Positions 11,261-23,200 of a stretch of DNA of 64,000 nt are shown in pieces (position 1 is the first letter of the stretch; the number at the start of each line of letters is the position of its first letter). Both the position numbers and the translations under genes were made by a program. The notes under the pieces were generated by a model. That model worked only from the letters and a program-made list of their open reading frames with translations, did no database searches and had not been told where the DNA came from. Source of the DNA: Arbacia lixula (taxonomy: Eukaryota; Echinodermata; Echinoidea; Arbacioida; Arbaciidae); assembly GCA_963669155.1 (NCBI GenBank), contig OZ022589.1, forward strand, positions 22,800,042 through 22,864,041, read 5' to 3'.

Positions 11261-14242
11261 GAAGAGGGAAAGAGGGGGAGAGAGGGGGAGAGAGAGAGGG
11301 GGGTGGAAGAGATAGAGAGGAGAAGAGAGGGTGGAAGAGATACAGAGGAGGAGAGAAAGGGGAGAGAGAGGGGAGAGAGAGAGAGAAAGGAGATAGCAAA
11401 GATGAGAACAAAAATACAAAACGAGAGGAATGAAGAGAGAATGAGGCAGACAATAAGGAAGAAAATTATTAGAGATTAGAGAAAGAGAGAGATATAGGTA
11501 AATATAATGACCAGGGATACAGACAATAAAAACATAGATGATGATTGCATGAAAGGGGGTAAGAAGCACGGATATGAGATCATGGAAGTGAAATGGACAA
11601 ACAGGAAAATGGAAAAGGTTAAAAGAGCAATAAAGCGAGCAGACATTTCATGTCGAAGGACAGGGTGATACATAACTATGAGGCTTAAAATGAAGAAGAC
11701 GAAAACAAGATATAAAGAGGGGGTGGACGAGACAACAAATTCAGACAAACGTCTGACAAAATGTGTTACAAAAAATTGAGAGAACAAACACATTTGGGAA
11801 TCTGAGTGAGAGGATGCAAGAAAGAAGGAGAGGAGAAAGGGTTCTGTTCCGTTATGCCTGTAGTTCACGTTTATTTTAACTTTCTTGGAATTGTTATTTG
11901 ACAAGCACCGATGCGACCTTCCGTTAATTCGGATGGCGTTCAGTACACTCATTAATCATTCATTGGTGTGTGGAGTGTATGAATCTGTATTGCGATGCTA
12001 AATATGTAGTCAAGGTTTCACAATTACTGTAAGTAAACAAAGTCACGTATGGATATAACATACACATTCGGAATAATTATGATATTGGTGAATGACAACC
12101 AAGACAACGATTCTGAGCAATTGGCGCCTTGCTGCAATTATTGTCTGGCTGAAACATCTGCTTTTTTGTGAAGAAACAGAGGATGTATTGTCCATTTTTT
12201 TCCGTGAGACATCTTTCTTTTAAGAGAGAGTAGGGATGTTTTTGCCATTATTTCATGCATCTTCCGGAATAAATAAATATATCGTTGTACAAAAATGACT
12301 CGTCATATTGGTGGGTTTCGTGCAACTGTGAACCCCATCTCACGATTTTTTTTACCAAGTTTTCAGTGTTAATACACTCAGAAGAATATTATTCTTTATT
12401 CCCACATTATTCCCAACTCTCGCAACACGTCACCTTTGAACTTGCATTCAAATCAAATGCACGCGATAAATATGCGTTGAAACATTGAATAATGATAAAT
12501 AGAAATATATGTAAATTATTGCATAAAATAACTGGAATCCCGTTCAAGATTTATTTGTTGTTGTTTTTCGTGGAACTAGTCACCGGGTAAGAGCAACAAG
12601 AGTTTGTACATAATCAGTATTCTGAAAATAAAAGTCGTTTCTAGTTTTAAATATTGTACTGGAATAGACGACTTCATAGAAAGGGTCATACGGACACAGT
12701 CTGTCGCTACGGCTCACTATGAGGCAAGGCATGTTTGCTCACATAGTACATTCACTCCATTAGATTAGCACTGACCAATAGTTTTGCCGCGACGGGAAAA
12801 TAAAGGTGTGCTCACACGGTAATTGGTTTGCCACTGCCGCTTGGTATACTGAACACCCTCTTGATCTGTTCACATAGTATATTTACCCCACCGGCATGGG
12901 GATCCGAAATGGCTTTGATTGATAATAAAGAATTATTTTTGCCGCGATGGAAAAACATCACGGTATGATGAGATCCTATTGAGCTGTCCACACGCTGCAT
13001 TGAACAACCTTGACATGCTTGCATGTACGTCGGTTTACAAATGTTCTGCTTTAATTGTCGCGACGAAAAATCACGATTTGTAAGCTAGAGGTTCCCTGCG
13101 ATAGCGGCATACCGCTTGTCTGTGGACGGAGCTTAAGAGAGGGTGTGTCTTTGGAGGGAAAAGTGGTCCAAATATTCCACACCCCAAAGGTTTATGATAA
13201 AATGGTGTCCCCTTTATGTTTCCTGCTCACAGAGTTTTTCAATCGGAGGTGCGAGGAGGATGGGGAATGGGAGAAGGAGCTACGCTATGGACAGTGCTTC
13301 AGGAAGGTGGAGCCCTCGTTTACAGTCAACGCCACTGACGAACAACTCCAGGTTAGTAGCTAGTTGGTTATTTAGTTTATTAAATAGATAGTTTGTTAGT
13401 TAGTAGCTAGTTGGTTATTTAGTTTATTAAATAGATAGTTTGTTAGTTAGTGAGTTTATTATTGTAGTTAGTAGGATAATAGGTTACATAATTAAGTAGT
13501 AGGTAAGTTAGGTAGTTTGTTAGTTATATAGATAGTTCGTTGGTTGGTTACTTAGTTAATTAGTTATATGGTTAGTTAGTTACTTATCAGGCTAGTAATT
13601 GTTAATTTAGAATCAATTTCGCTGACCCTCAAGCAGTTTTTGACAAATTGTTAATACGTTTAGGCTTCTACTATGTTATATGAACAGTGGCCGGCCCTGA
13701 AACGCGCCATGGATGATAGTGACTTCTGGCCTGTGTTCATTTGTGAAGTCAGCGCCTGCATCAAAACCGCAATACTTTAAACGGCTTGATTAAGTGTCGT
13801 TCTGGCCGGTGCCATTTTGGACATCTGATAAGCTCATCAGATTCATTTCAGCATTCACCTTGTTGAGAGCAAGAGGACTCATTATAATATCACACATAAC
13901 TAGACTCAAGGCTTTACGCTATTCCACCATCTCCGTTATCTAATCACGTGACTCAGCAGAGAGCATCCTAGCAAGAGACAACAAAGCACAACAGGCGCTA
14001 AAAAGGCACATTGCCGTCAAGGAGAAGGAACGCCTCTATTACATCTTATTTACCTGACTGACCACTTCTTGCCGCCAAGAGGCGCAGTGGGCGCGAAATG
14101 TAAATTTTGGATGCCGCTTGAACTAGTCGTTTTCTTCCCTGTTTGTAGAAACGTGAGAGAACGTATATTGACTTTAGCCCCTTTCGACCTTCTTGGTCAT
14201 GTGTGCATGTCGCGTATCCAATGTACAGTGATCCGTGTAGTG

Positions 14243-14291
<49 letters not shown>

Positions 14292-14382
14292 ACTCTCTTT
14301 CTATCTATATCTCTCTCTCCATCTTCCCCACTCTCATTTCTCTCTCTTCCTTTCTTTCCCTCTCCACGCCCCTCTCCACCCC

Positions 14383-14414
<32 letters not shown>

Positions 14415-14590
14415 TGTACATTATCTTGCGCATTCGTTCTCCCTCTCCCTGTCTCCTTCACCCTTTCTTTCTATCCCTCTCTCCAGTCTCTCTTCCTATT
14501 TTCCCCTCTCTCGGTCTCCACCCCCTCTTTTTCTCCCTCTCTCTATCTAACTAGTTATCTATTTCTATCTATTGTGCCTTTTACTGCCTT

Positions 14591-14637
<47 letters not shown>

Positions 14638-17600
14638 TCTAACACCCCCTCCTTCTCTTTCCTCATTATCACGATTAGGTCAACCTTCTACTTGCAAGCA
14701 ACAAGTAGTGGGCCGGTACGAAACGAGCGATTTCAAAGAAATTTATCGGTTTTGCATGTCCAAAGGTGGTCTCCTCGCATGGGGGCATTTAACCCTGTAT
14801 AAAGCCATCCTGTACTAGACAGTTCTGAATATGAATAAATAATATTTATTTAAAAAATAAAATTGTCGGTAAAATCTTGTGTTTGTATTCTATCAGGATA
14901 CTTAATATAAAAAAAAACAATTGCAGATACAAAGAATATTTTTTATGTGCAAAACAAGAATAAGTATAAACAAATCAGGGAAAGTAATTTAAACACAATG
15001 AGTAATGCGTGTGCTGATAAAATGATATTATGATGTTTGTGGTTGTCTTCATCTACGTTTTCGTGTACTTCTGCTAAGTTACAAAATACTTTGTGAGCTG
15101 CTGTTGTATTTATCGCGTTACGAAGTGAAGAAATGTAAGTCCTTTTCAGACGCAATCTTCTTGAAGGTTGTGATAAAATTTCACCAGTCATAGCGCCTTC
15201 TCATTCTTCGAAAAACTTCTGTTTCTGCGTTTCTTGGAATAAAAACTGTTGACGAGAAGGTCAGGGAAAACACAGATGTCAACAGATACCGTTGAGAGTG
15301 GTTCTAGTGACGAGCTTGCTGGAAAGTTGGAAGGAAATTGAAAGTAGAGGGATGTGTGTAATTCAATCAATATCAAGCTTTTAGTCATGACCTTGGTCCG
15401 TGAAGGACGATGTCATATCAATGATTACTTTATTGTAAATGATATTACGAAGATGAACACATGGAAATGTCTCTTCTACACAAGTTTCATCAGTGTCTCG
15501 TCGGACTTCCACCATGACTAAAGTTATGAGCGAAAGGAATTAGATACAATGTGGGTGTAATATCTATGTCATTATTATCATTGTCATCAGTGCTTTTTGA
15601 TATTATAATATATATGTGTGGGTTTATTGATATATATTACTAGTAGCATATTCACTGTTGATGTTCTTGTAATTAGACTTAAATCATGCATATTATGTGT
15701 TAAGATATTTGTTTCCGTTTAAGCAAACTTGATAACATAATCATTGTAAATGCAAGTCAATGACATTAATGAATGCTGTTTTACAACATGAGTACAAAAC
15801 GTTGTTACCATGCACAAATGAAGAGTTAATTTGCAAAAGGGGTGAGATCCTTTTTTCATAATTTTTTTATTTGTTTTTGGATCAATGTATAGATTTGAAG
15901 TAGCTCTATAAGATGACACCAAAGAAAAGTTGAAATTCCCATAAAAAAAAAGTTAACAAAAATGGCAAAGAAAAATCACCTTTTTTCAAAAGGTATCATT
16001 TTTGAAAAGGGGTTAGATCCATTTCAGTTTGCGAAAGGGGTTAAATCCACGAAGGTAATATTTGGGGGAAAATACTTTTTATATTCACATGGTAGGGTAG
16101 TATATCATGACAATTAAGTTTCGCATAAGAATATTGCAATATGGGAGAAAAAAAGTAGATTTTCTCAGAATGGTCTAAAGTGGATCTAATCCCTTTTACA
16201 AACAAAAATGAATAACGGTTGTGCGTTTACTGTTATGCCCATGGTCATAGAGGTCATTACCTCATTTCATTCACCTCGTGTTCACTCGCTCATGACATGA
16301 TTGCCAGGTTTGCCTTCTCGTGACACCTACCAACAAGACATGATAATGGGCTTCGCACCTGTACCCCTGGTCCTGCCTTAATCAGTCACGCTTCGATGGC
16401 TCAACACGGCCAGCGTTTTTTTATCTTTATTGTTCTCAGCTCATTCAGCTGTATATACATGGTATGGGGTCAATGAGCGCACGCTTTGTGACATTAGACG
16501 CTGTCCTTTCTTTCCCCCTTGCCAATACCAGAAGCTAGCCATTGTGCGTGCATCTTTTTCATGATGTACTTAGTTGTTTTCATCATCTGTTATAATTGTG
16601 TAGATCTTGCCTTGCATCTAACAGTAATTACGATGTTTCCTGGGCTTCATATGTTTATATTCCTCTATTGTTTCTCAATGACTAAGAAGTGATCTTGAAC
16701 AAAAAGAAATCTTTATTTTCATCATCACATTTTTTCCATTGATTTCTTGCTAAGTCAGAAAGACACAGCTTATATCCAAAGACAATGTTCTGTTAATGTT
16801 TAATCATTCTGATAATGCAAATATCGTGAATTCGTCGACTCACCATATGTCACATGTATATATGCCCAATACGTAATGAGCGCTACGTGTAGAGAAGGAA
16901 GATGGGATGGGGAGGGGGGGCCGGGGGGGGGCGGGAAATGCATAAAAGTGTGCAGCACTCGCTCAGTGAACTACTCTTCATAGCGAAGTATAAAGTACCG
17001 TGCATACATAAGCAAGTATATCATCATTTTTATGAAAAGGAAACGTGATTAATAAAGAAACAGGTTGATAAGTTAGTCAGACTTTATTGCTTCCAGTGGA
17101 TACTAGATATATATTAACCTAACCTCGGGAACAACCTTAATTATACAAGCAGCTTTAATCGTCGCCAGACAGTGTGTACAGAATAAGGTCGGGCCAATTT
17201 CGGGATTTTTTCGCCTTTTCATTTCCGGGTACATTTATTCCTGAATGACTTGATAAATTACAAAGCATGAGTTTGGAATATTTCGTAATACATGTAAGCT
17301 GACTTGTGTGACATTATGCTCACATATCAGGCATTTTGACAGATGTTTGAGGGGCTATATTTGTGCATATACTGCAGAGACACCACCAAAAAATAGGAAC
17401 AAAAAGGTCCAAAGTGGATTACTGGGCATGAAGGGAGATTGATAAGATGCTGCAGAACATAAACATGATTTAGCTTCGACACGTTTGTGTCGCTAAGATG
17501 CGAGGATCTTGAATGGTGTCAAAAAACGTTTTTTTAACTATTTATTTGACCAGAGAGAAAATAAAAAAACCTGCAGATCCAGAGTTTATCAACCATCCTC

Positions 17601-20172
17601 GACTCTGGAAAAGGCAGCGTTTATCATCATTAGCGGAAGGGATCATCTCTGTCCAAACTTGGCTTAAAACTGTCATAATTATATCAATTGCTAGTGAATT
17701 GTTAATGAACGTTTGATTCTAATTCATCATGTGGTTAATTGCGTGTTATGTTGTTGTTGTTGTCTCTTTTAGTTCTATAACAGCGTGATCCATGGAGCCA
17801 AGATCATGGAGCTAGTCGGCTTCTTCCTATCATGGACCTGCCTTGTGGTGGCGCTCTTCATTTTTCACTCGTACAGGTGAGCCGAATACATGTTATCAGC
17901 AAAATAATTTTTGTCGGTATTTCTTCGTGGATAATGATGATGACATCAAATTCTATTCGATGAGTTGAATGTTTCATGCGATGGTTTTAGAAATATCTAG
18001 TGTTTCTATGACTTTCCCCTTTAACGTTGAGCGGAATTCGAGAATTCTTTTCACCATCACATGACTCCTGTTCATTTTAGTTTAAGTCCTTACGATCAAT
18101 ACTGGGTCTTGTGCCCTGTAACCTTGACATTAGCTCCGTCTCTCCACCTTTCTCCCCTCCCACAAGTCCTCCTTCTTCTTCTGTTATCACCTTTTAATCG
18201 CGAGTATCGAAAGGAGAGGGAGAAAGGGATACGCTTGAACCCACTTAACAGGGACATCAACTTCACACCGACGAAACAACACGAGGTGTAACGTATCTTT
18301 CTTGCTAACGGGCATATCCTAAGACAAAATCAATTGCCACTTGAATTCACTCTCCCCTCCCTTTCAACCTGATACCTTCAACTTCAACACCTTCTCCCCG
18401 AAGTGGGGGGCTCTTACTTCGTATCTTACTCTCTCTCTCTATCACCCTCTCTGTCTTTCTCTCACTCTTTCTATTTTTCTCTCTCTGTCTGGCTGGCTTT
18501 CTCTCTCTCTCTATCTATCTCTTCCTTTTTCTCACTCTCTCTGTGTTATCTCTCTCTCTCTCTCTCTCTCTCCTTCATCCTGTCTCTCTTGTTGTTCCCC
18601 CTCTCTCTCTCTGCATGTTTATTTGTCTCTCTTCCCCTCCCTCTCCGTCTCTCCTTTTCTCCCTCCCTCTCCGTCTCTCCTTTTCTCCCTCCTCCATGTC
18701 ATCTGCTCATGAGAGCATCTTAATGCCTATTTTCTATACACAAAGATGATATACGTTGGTTCTCTCGTGAGACCTCCTTATCTGGAATCATTGAATACGA
18801 GGACGAATTTGACGAACCGAAACAAAAGAGTGCGATGTGGTCATGGACTTGATGAATAATATACCAAATATATATTACCCAAAAGGGGGATAAGAACAAG
18901 GTGACAAGAAGATGGGGAAGGAAGGGAAATTTGAAATGAGATGGAAAAATATGGAGTTGGGGTTGAGAGGACGGAAAATAAATGTAAACCGAGTGATCAG
19001 TGTAGTTATGAGAGCTAAAGAAAGAAAAAAACCAGAGGAGAGATAATTGAGTTAGAGGGAAGATTACATTATAGATGGATAGAAGGAAGGGAAGAAAAAA
19101 AGTCAATGACTTACTTAAAATTAAATTCCTTCTACCTGTGACTCGCCTTCCACCAGAAACCTGCGCTGCCACCGAACGAAGATCCACCAGCACCTCTTCG
19201 TCGCCTTCATCTTCCGTCTCACCCTGGAGATCATCCTCGGAGTCGACCGCTTCAACATCAAGATGAACCAGGCTAGCCCGGGCTATGGCACGGAACACAG
19301 CATCCAAAACATCGTACGTGATTCCTTGTCTTTTTGAATCTATTTCAGTTTAATTCAGTTCATTTCCACTTTAAAAGACAACCAAGTACTTTGCCATCTC
19401 ATACAATTACATTTTCATAGTCATGATAGAAGTGTGGTGGGGACAAGAAAATCATAAGCTTGCACAAAGTTGACCCCGTGCATGATGTTGTAGCCATACA
19501 TCAATAGGATTACAACAAATATATCATATTTTACGTATGAGAAAAATGTTGTTTGTGTGCCACATGGGACTTTTCACATTTATCAGGATGCATGCATACC
19601 ATTAAACACCAAACAAGATTTTCCCTTTTCCTCTTGTTTGGGTGTTAGTCTGAATTTAAAGTTGAACCAATTGATTCAATATCTTCTGTCCACATCAAAG
19701 TTACTTCTCACCACTTTCGCATTTTCCTATTTGTTTAAAGACTCCACTATGGAAAAAATAATGTATTTAAATCAAAATGTTCTGTCCTAACAATGTTGAT
19801 ATCCCCTCTTCTTTACCCATTTGTCGTATGTGTTTACAGACTCCACTATGCAAAACTTTTGAGGTGCTGCGAGAGTACGCGAGGATTTGCACGTTTGCCT
19901 GGATGTTCATTGAGGGCATCTATCTCAACACACTCCTGTCTTCAGCTGTCTTCGGCACGCCCAAGTTTGTACTCTTCTACATCATTGGATGGGGTAAGGA
20001 TGATACCCCTCTCCTCACCCCCCCACCCCCCCCCCCCCACCCCCCCACCCCCACCCTCTCTCTCGCGCGCTTATTTTCTTCTTCTTTTATCTTTGTCTCT
20101 CGGCCTCTATTTTCGTTTTATACCTCTTATCAATTTTATTCTGCGATGCATATCGTATATGTTGTTGCAATA

Positions 20173-20222
<50 letters not shown>

Positions 20223-23200
20223 TTAGTTCCGGTCCTTTCCTTTCTTTTATTCTTCTTCTTCCCTTCTTTCTCACCACCCCTCTGACACTCTCAATTTCCT
20301 GCTTCCATTTATCTGCCATGTCAACGAGACTGTATAGGACTCATATACATTACAAGTGATCTAGTTCACACTCTGTATAACAAATGCAACAATGCAGTCA
20401 GATGTAGCCACGGGCACCCATAATAGATCCATGCTCATATCATCCTGGATTGAAGAGACGGGTACATGGTGTCGCCTCATCCATCCTTGGTAACACTGTG
20501 ACTAGAGGCACTCCGCCCAATCAGAACAGAAAGCGCCATCTGACACGTGCAACATGTACACTACGCGGAAGTATTGTCACGCTATACGCTGAATGATCTG
20601 CAGATATTTCGTGTCAATTTGCAATGCAGACACATTTGCATGGAACAAGTACATGGAGGTGGGATCGATGTGTCAAACGCGACTGTTTTCATCATCATTT
20701 CTTGTTTCATATTCGGTTGCTTTTTATCTGGTGTTGCTTTTAGCATTCAGAATTAAGAGTTTTTAACATTTAAGAATATGAGAATGATGTGTATGTCTCT
20801 TCTTTCAGGTTGCATAGTTAAAATGGGAAATAATCTTGATAAATCTGATTGCTCACGTGAAGTAGAGCAAGATATCGCTATACGCGATATCAAGTAATAC
20901 AAACAGGTTACAAATAATATGATTTCACATGGAATTCTTACATTTGATTTGAATGGGGAACACTCGTAACAGTACTGTATAATTGATTGCTCACGTAAAG
21001 TAGAGCAAGATATCGATATCGCTATGCGCGACATCAAGTAATACTAACAGGTTATGAATAACTCGACATGATAAATATTTCGCCAACAATGTACAGAGAT
21101 ATGATTTCGACATGATGTGCCTTCGAATTTGTCAGTGTTTGTAGGCTGTATTGATTACGTGATAGCCTTGATTTAAACTAAAAGCACTTATTCTCTTCCT
21201 TCCATCCCAGTAATCCCGTTACCTTTTGTCATTGCCTGGGCCATTGTGATGGATTTGACCTTTGAACCTGGGTATGTATCGAATTTCTGTGTGTATTTGT
21301 CATTTCCTTACGGAAGTGTGTTGACAACACTGTTCTAAAATTATTCTTTAAACAAAACATTTGTTTATATAATTTTTTTGTGTAATAATCGGTGTACACA
21401 CCATAACCTTGATTGTTCACAGTCATCCGTTCGTTTTGATTTACAACAAATATGTAATCCAATTAGCAACAAACTTGGGTCAGACAGAAAATATTCTTCT
21501 TATATTATGTTTAAGGTCACGTGCCAAAGTAAAATGTGATTTAAAGGTCAACTTTAGTAACTGGCCAAATTATCCCTCTAGAGTGATTGTCGAAACGAAT
21601 GCATACGATACTATCGTGATTCGAGAATCGCTTTGTCTTTCTCCTTTCTTGACTTCGTTTCTTCTTCCTCGTTTCACTGATAAACCTCATAGTGGTTCGA
21701 GAATCGCTTTGTCTTTCTCCTTTCTTGACTTTGTTTCTTCTTCCTCGTTTCACTGATAAACCTCATAGTGGTTCGAGAATCGCTTTGTCTTTCTCCTTTC
21801 TTGACTTCGTTTCTTCTTCCTCGTTTCACTGATAAACCTCACTAAACTCTCTCCTGGGCTCATTACTATCGATTATGAAGTATCGGTGTCGTTCACTCAT
21901 CCCAGGTGTTCTGATTTTAGTTAATCCTTCATTAGATTTGGAGTTGAAAAATGCTATATCTGATTTACATGGGAGATATGTATTGATAGATTGTGTTTTG
22001 GAAAGCTCAAGGGTAATTTTGTGTAGTGTATACTTTCCAGTTAGAGGAAAAGGAAGAGAGCAAATACAAGTATTGAAGGAGCTAGAGGAAGAATTGAGGC
22101 AGTTAAATAAAGATTCTCTTCCGGTTATAATGGGTGGGGATTTTAATATGATTCAAAATGAAGAGTTAGATTATGTAGGTAGTAATAAACCTGTAGGTCA
22201 AAATAGATTCAATTTTGAAATGGAAAATTTTATGTATACATGGAAATTAATAGATATTTGGAGGAATAAAAACCCAACAAAAAAACAATATACTTATAGG
22301 CAGAAATTACCATTCATGCAAAGTCGTTTAGATTATTGGATAATCTCAGAAGATTTGGTTGACCTAGTGGTAAAATGTGAAATAATGCATTCAATTGCTC
22401 CTGATCATTCGGCAATAGAGTTACGTCTTTTTGATAAACGTGAAACACAGATAAAAAATAAAGGCTCTTATTGGAAATTTAATAATAGTCTGTGCAATGA
22501 CGCTGCTTATGTTCAGCAAATGAAAGAAGAAATTTTGAATTTAAAAGGGGACTTACAAGTAGAGATTCAAGATAAAAGAGTCCTTTGGGACTTTTTGAAA
22601 TTAAAAATTCGTCAATTTACGCAACGTTTTTCTAAGACACTTGCTCAAAATAGGAAAGAACAGAGAAGAAAACTTGAGCAAGAGATTGAAGATTTAGAAA
22701 AAAGTTTAGTAGATCAACCAAACCAAGAGACATGTAAAATACTGGAAGAGAAAAAACGGGAATTACAAATTAGTTATGATTATGTTAATGAAGGAGTTAA
22801 GATTCGCTCCCGTGCCTCTTGGTATGAAGGGGGTGAGAAAGATGTGCGATTTTTTACGCAGTTAATGCAGTCAAATAAAAGGAAAAGTACCATTAAAAAG
22901 ATTGTTAATGAAGAGGGGGAAATTATTCATAATGAAGCAGATATAATCATTGAAATTAAGCACTTTTATAGTAAATTATATGCGAAATCGGAGGTGATCC
23001 ACTACTTAGACAATCCCTTCTTTCTTTCAGATTTACCCACGTTATCTTTAGAGTCTAGAAAGTTGTGTGAAGGATTAATATCTGAAAGGGAGTGTATACA
23101 GGTTTTAAAAAAAATGAAGCTGGATAAATCACCCGGGAATGACGGCCTAACCGTAGAATTTTATCAAACTTTTTGGCCGGTTATAGGGCAGTTAGTTGTA

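Larger units (their letters stand above)
6773..13232 (+). other. Intron between HRM exons
   Basis: About 6.5 kb with no further exon recognised. It holds a GGA tract (7063-7090), (CT)n arrays (8005-8130, 10090-10213), a GA-rich array (11190-11400), several poly-C runs, and two CpG-rich blocks (about 7460-7640 and 9370-9620) that stand out from AT-rich surroundings. Near its 3' end three related segments (12781, 12937, 13051) share a GCCGCGACGGAAAA-like core. Confidence 0.7.
13611..17772 (+). other. Rest of intron before TM1 exon
   Basis: Contains CT-rich arrays (14254-14640), an inverted-repeat element (15830-16203), a G-rich run at 16909-16930 and otherwise AT-rich sequence with no recognised exon. 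Confidence 0.65.
19994..21210 (+). other. Intron within TM4
   Basis: Holds a C-rich tract (20010-20058), a pure (CT)n array (20175-20218) and a direct repeat with embedded palindromes (20849-21055). No other exon was seen. Confidence 0.7.
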
